Source of the DNA: Psettodes erumei
Taxonomy: Eukaryota; Chordata; Actinopteri; Pleuronectiformes; Psettodidae
Assembly (NCBI GenBank): GCA_016785225.1
Contig: JAFBJZ010000969.1
Location: 309,001 to 373,000, forward strand
Direction: 5' to 3'
DNA length: 64,000 nucleotides
The notes beneath the pieces were generated by a model. It did no database searches and had not been told where the DNA came from. It saw only the letters and a program-made list of their open reading frames with translations. Shown here piece by piece: positions 63,600 to 64,000 of the stretch. Made by a program: the position numbers and the translations under genes. Each line of letters opens with the position of its first letter. The first letter of the stretch is position 1.

Positions 63600-64000
63600 A
63601 TGTCTAGCCAGGTATAATCTCAGATTTTAAGGAGCCGGTCGCAGGGGCTGGTGGAGGAACAGAAGGGGAGGGGAGGGGGTGGGGGTGGGTTAAAGGAGGG
63701 CGAGGAGTCCCGGTAAAGATATAAACCCGAGGCAGGAAGGAAGAAGAGGAGGGGGGGAAAAAAATGTCCGTCCAGAAGCGTTTCAGAAGTACAAAGCCCC
63801 CTAATCTGGCAGCCTAATTGGTGCCTGCGCTCTGTCAAAGCCATCTGACGGTCCTGCAGAGATTAAACAGCCCGCTCCCAGCTCCGCCGGGCGGGGGCTC
63901 CTCGTCCGCCGCCACCTCCAGCGCCGACTCCTCCCTTCCTCTCAGGGTCACTGTACCCAGACGGCGACAGGAGCCGGGCTTTAAATAGAACGCACCCAGC
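63600..64000. promoter_or_regulatory. Upstream flank of plekhg5 (possible promoter or conserved element)
   Basis: G-rich tract at 63661-63690, then unique sequence including GGCAGCCTAATTGGTGCC and a GC-rich block. No TATA box was clearly placed for the minus strand. Confidence 0.3.

Overview
The window looks like a compact teleost fish chromosome segment, most likely from a spiny-rayed (percomorph) fish. The reasons are vertebrate genes with short GT-AG introns, a fish-type Irx7 homeobox gene, a formin family that placental mammals have lost, very abundant (CA)n/(GT)n microsatellites, and several dispersed repeats familiar from percomorph genomes. No bacterial, viral or RNA gene was recognised.

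From left to right there are five protein-coding genes. (1) 138-3381, minus: the 5' part of a formin with tandem PH domains (PHCF type), leaving the window just as FH2 begins. (2) 4741-8313, plus: cd40 (TNFRSF5), complete in nine exons and head-to-head with the formin. (3) 10082-11352, minus: irx7, two exons, tail-to-tail with cd40. (4) 16605-26454, minus: a sosondowah (SOWAH) ankyrin-repeat gene in eleven exons, including a 12-nt microexon. (5) 46900-62583, plus a candidate first exon at 63440-63493, minus: plekhg5, a RhoGEF with RBD-like, DH and PH domains.

Non-coding regions: 11.5-16.5 kb, parts of the SOWAH introns and 42.9-43.9 kb hold non-repetitive stretches rich in homeodomain, SOX and T-box-like sites. 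They look like conserved developmental enhancers around irx7, though conservation cannot be tested here. 29.2-41.5 kb is one head-to-tail satellite of about 174-bp monomers (about 70 copies). It is built in concentric zones: an inner homogeneous block flanked on both sides by an older variant, with divergent monomers at both ends. A 12-bp GAGTCCC minisatellite lies at 44.9-45.25 kb. The large plekhg5 intron (51.9-59.4 kb) is dominated by microsatellites, with two GC-rich islands.

The genes do not form a pathway: an actin regulator, an immune receptor, a developmental transcription factor, an ankyrin protein and a RhoGEF. The most unusual observations are the concentric satellite, the PHCF formin, the multi-exon SOWAH gene, UG-repeat 3' splice sites in cd40 and plekhg5, and a reading-frame break inside the plekhg5 poly-glutamate tract. 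Exon borders were placed by eye from splice sites, frame continuity and remembered family similarity.
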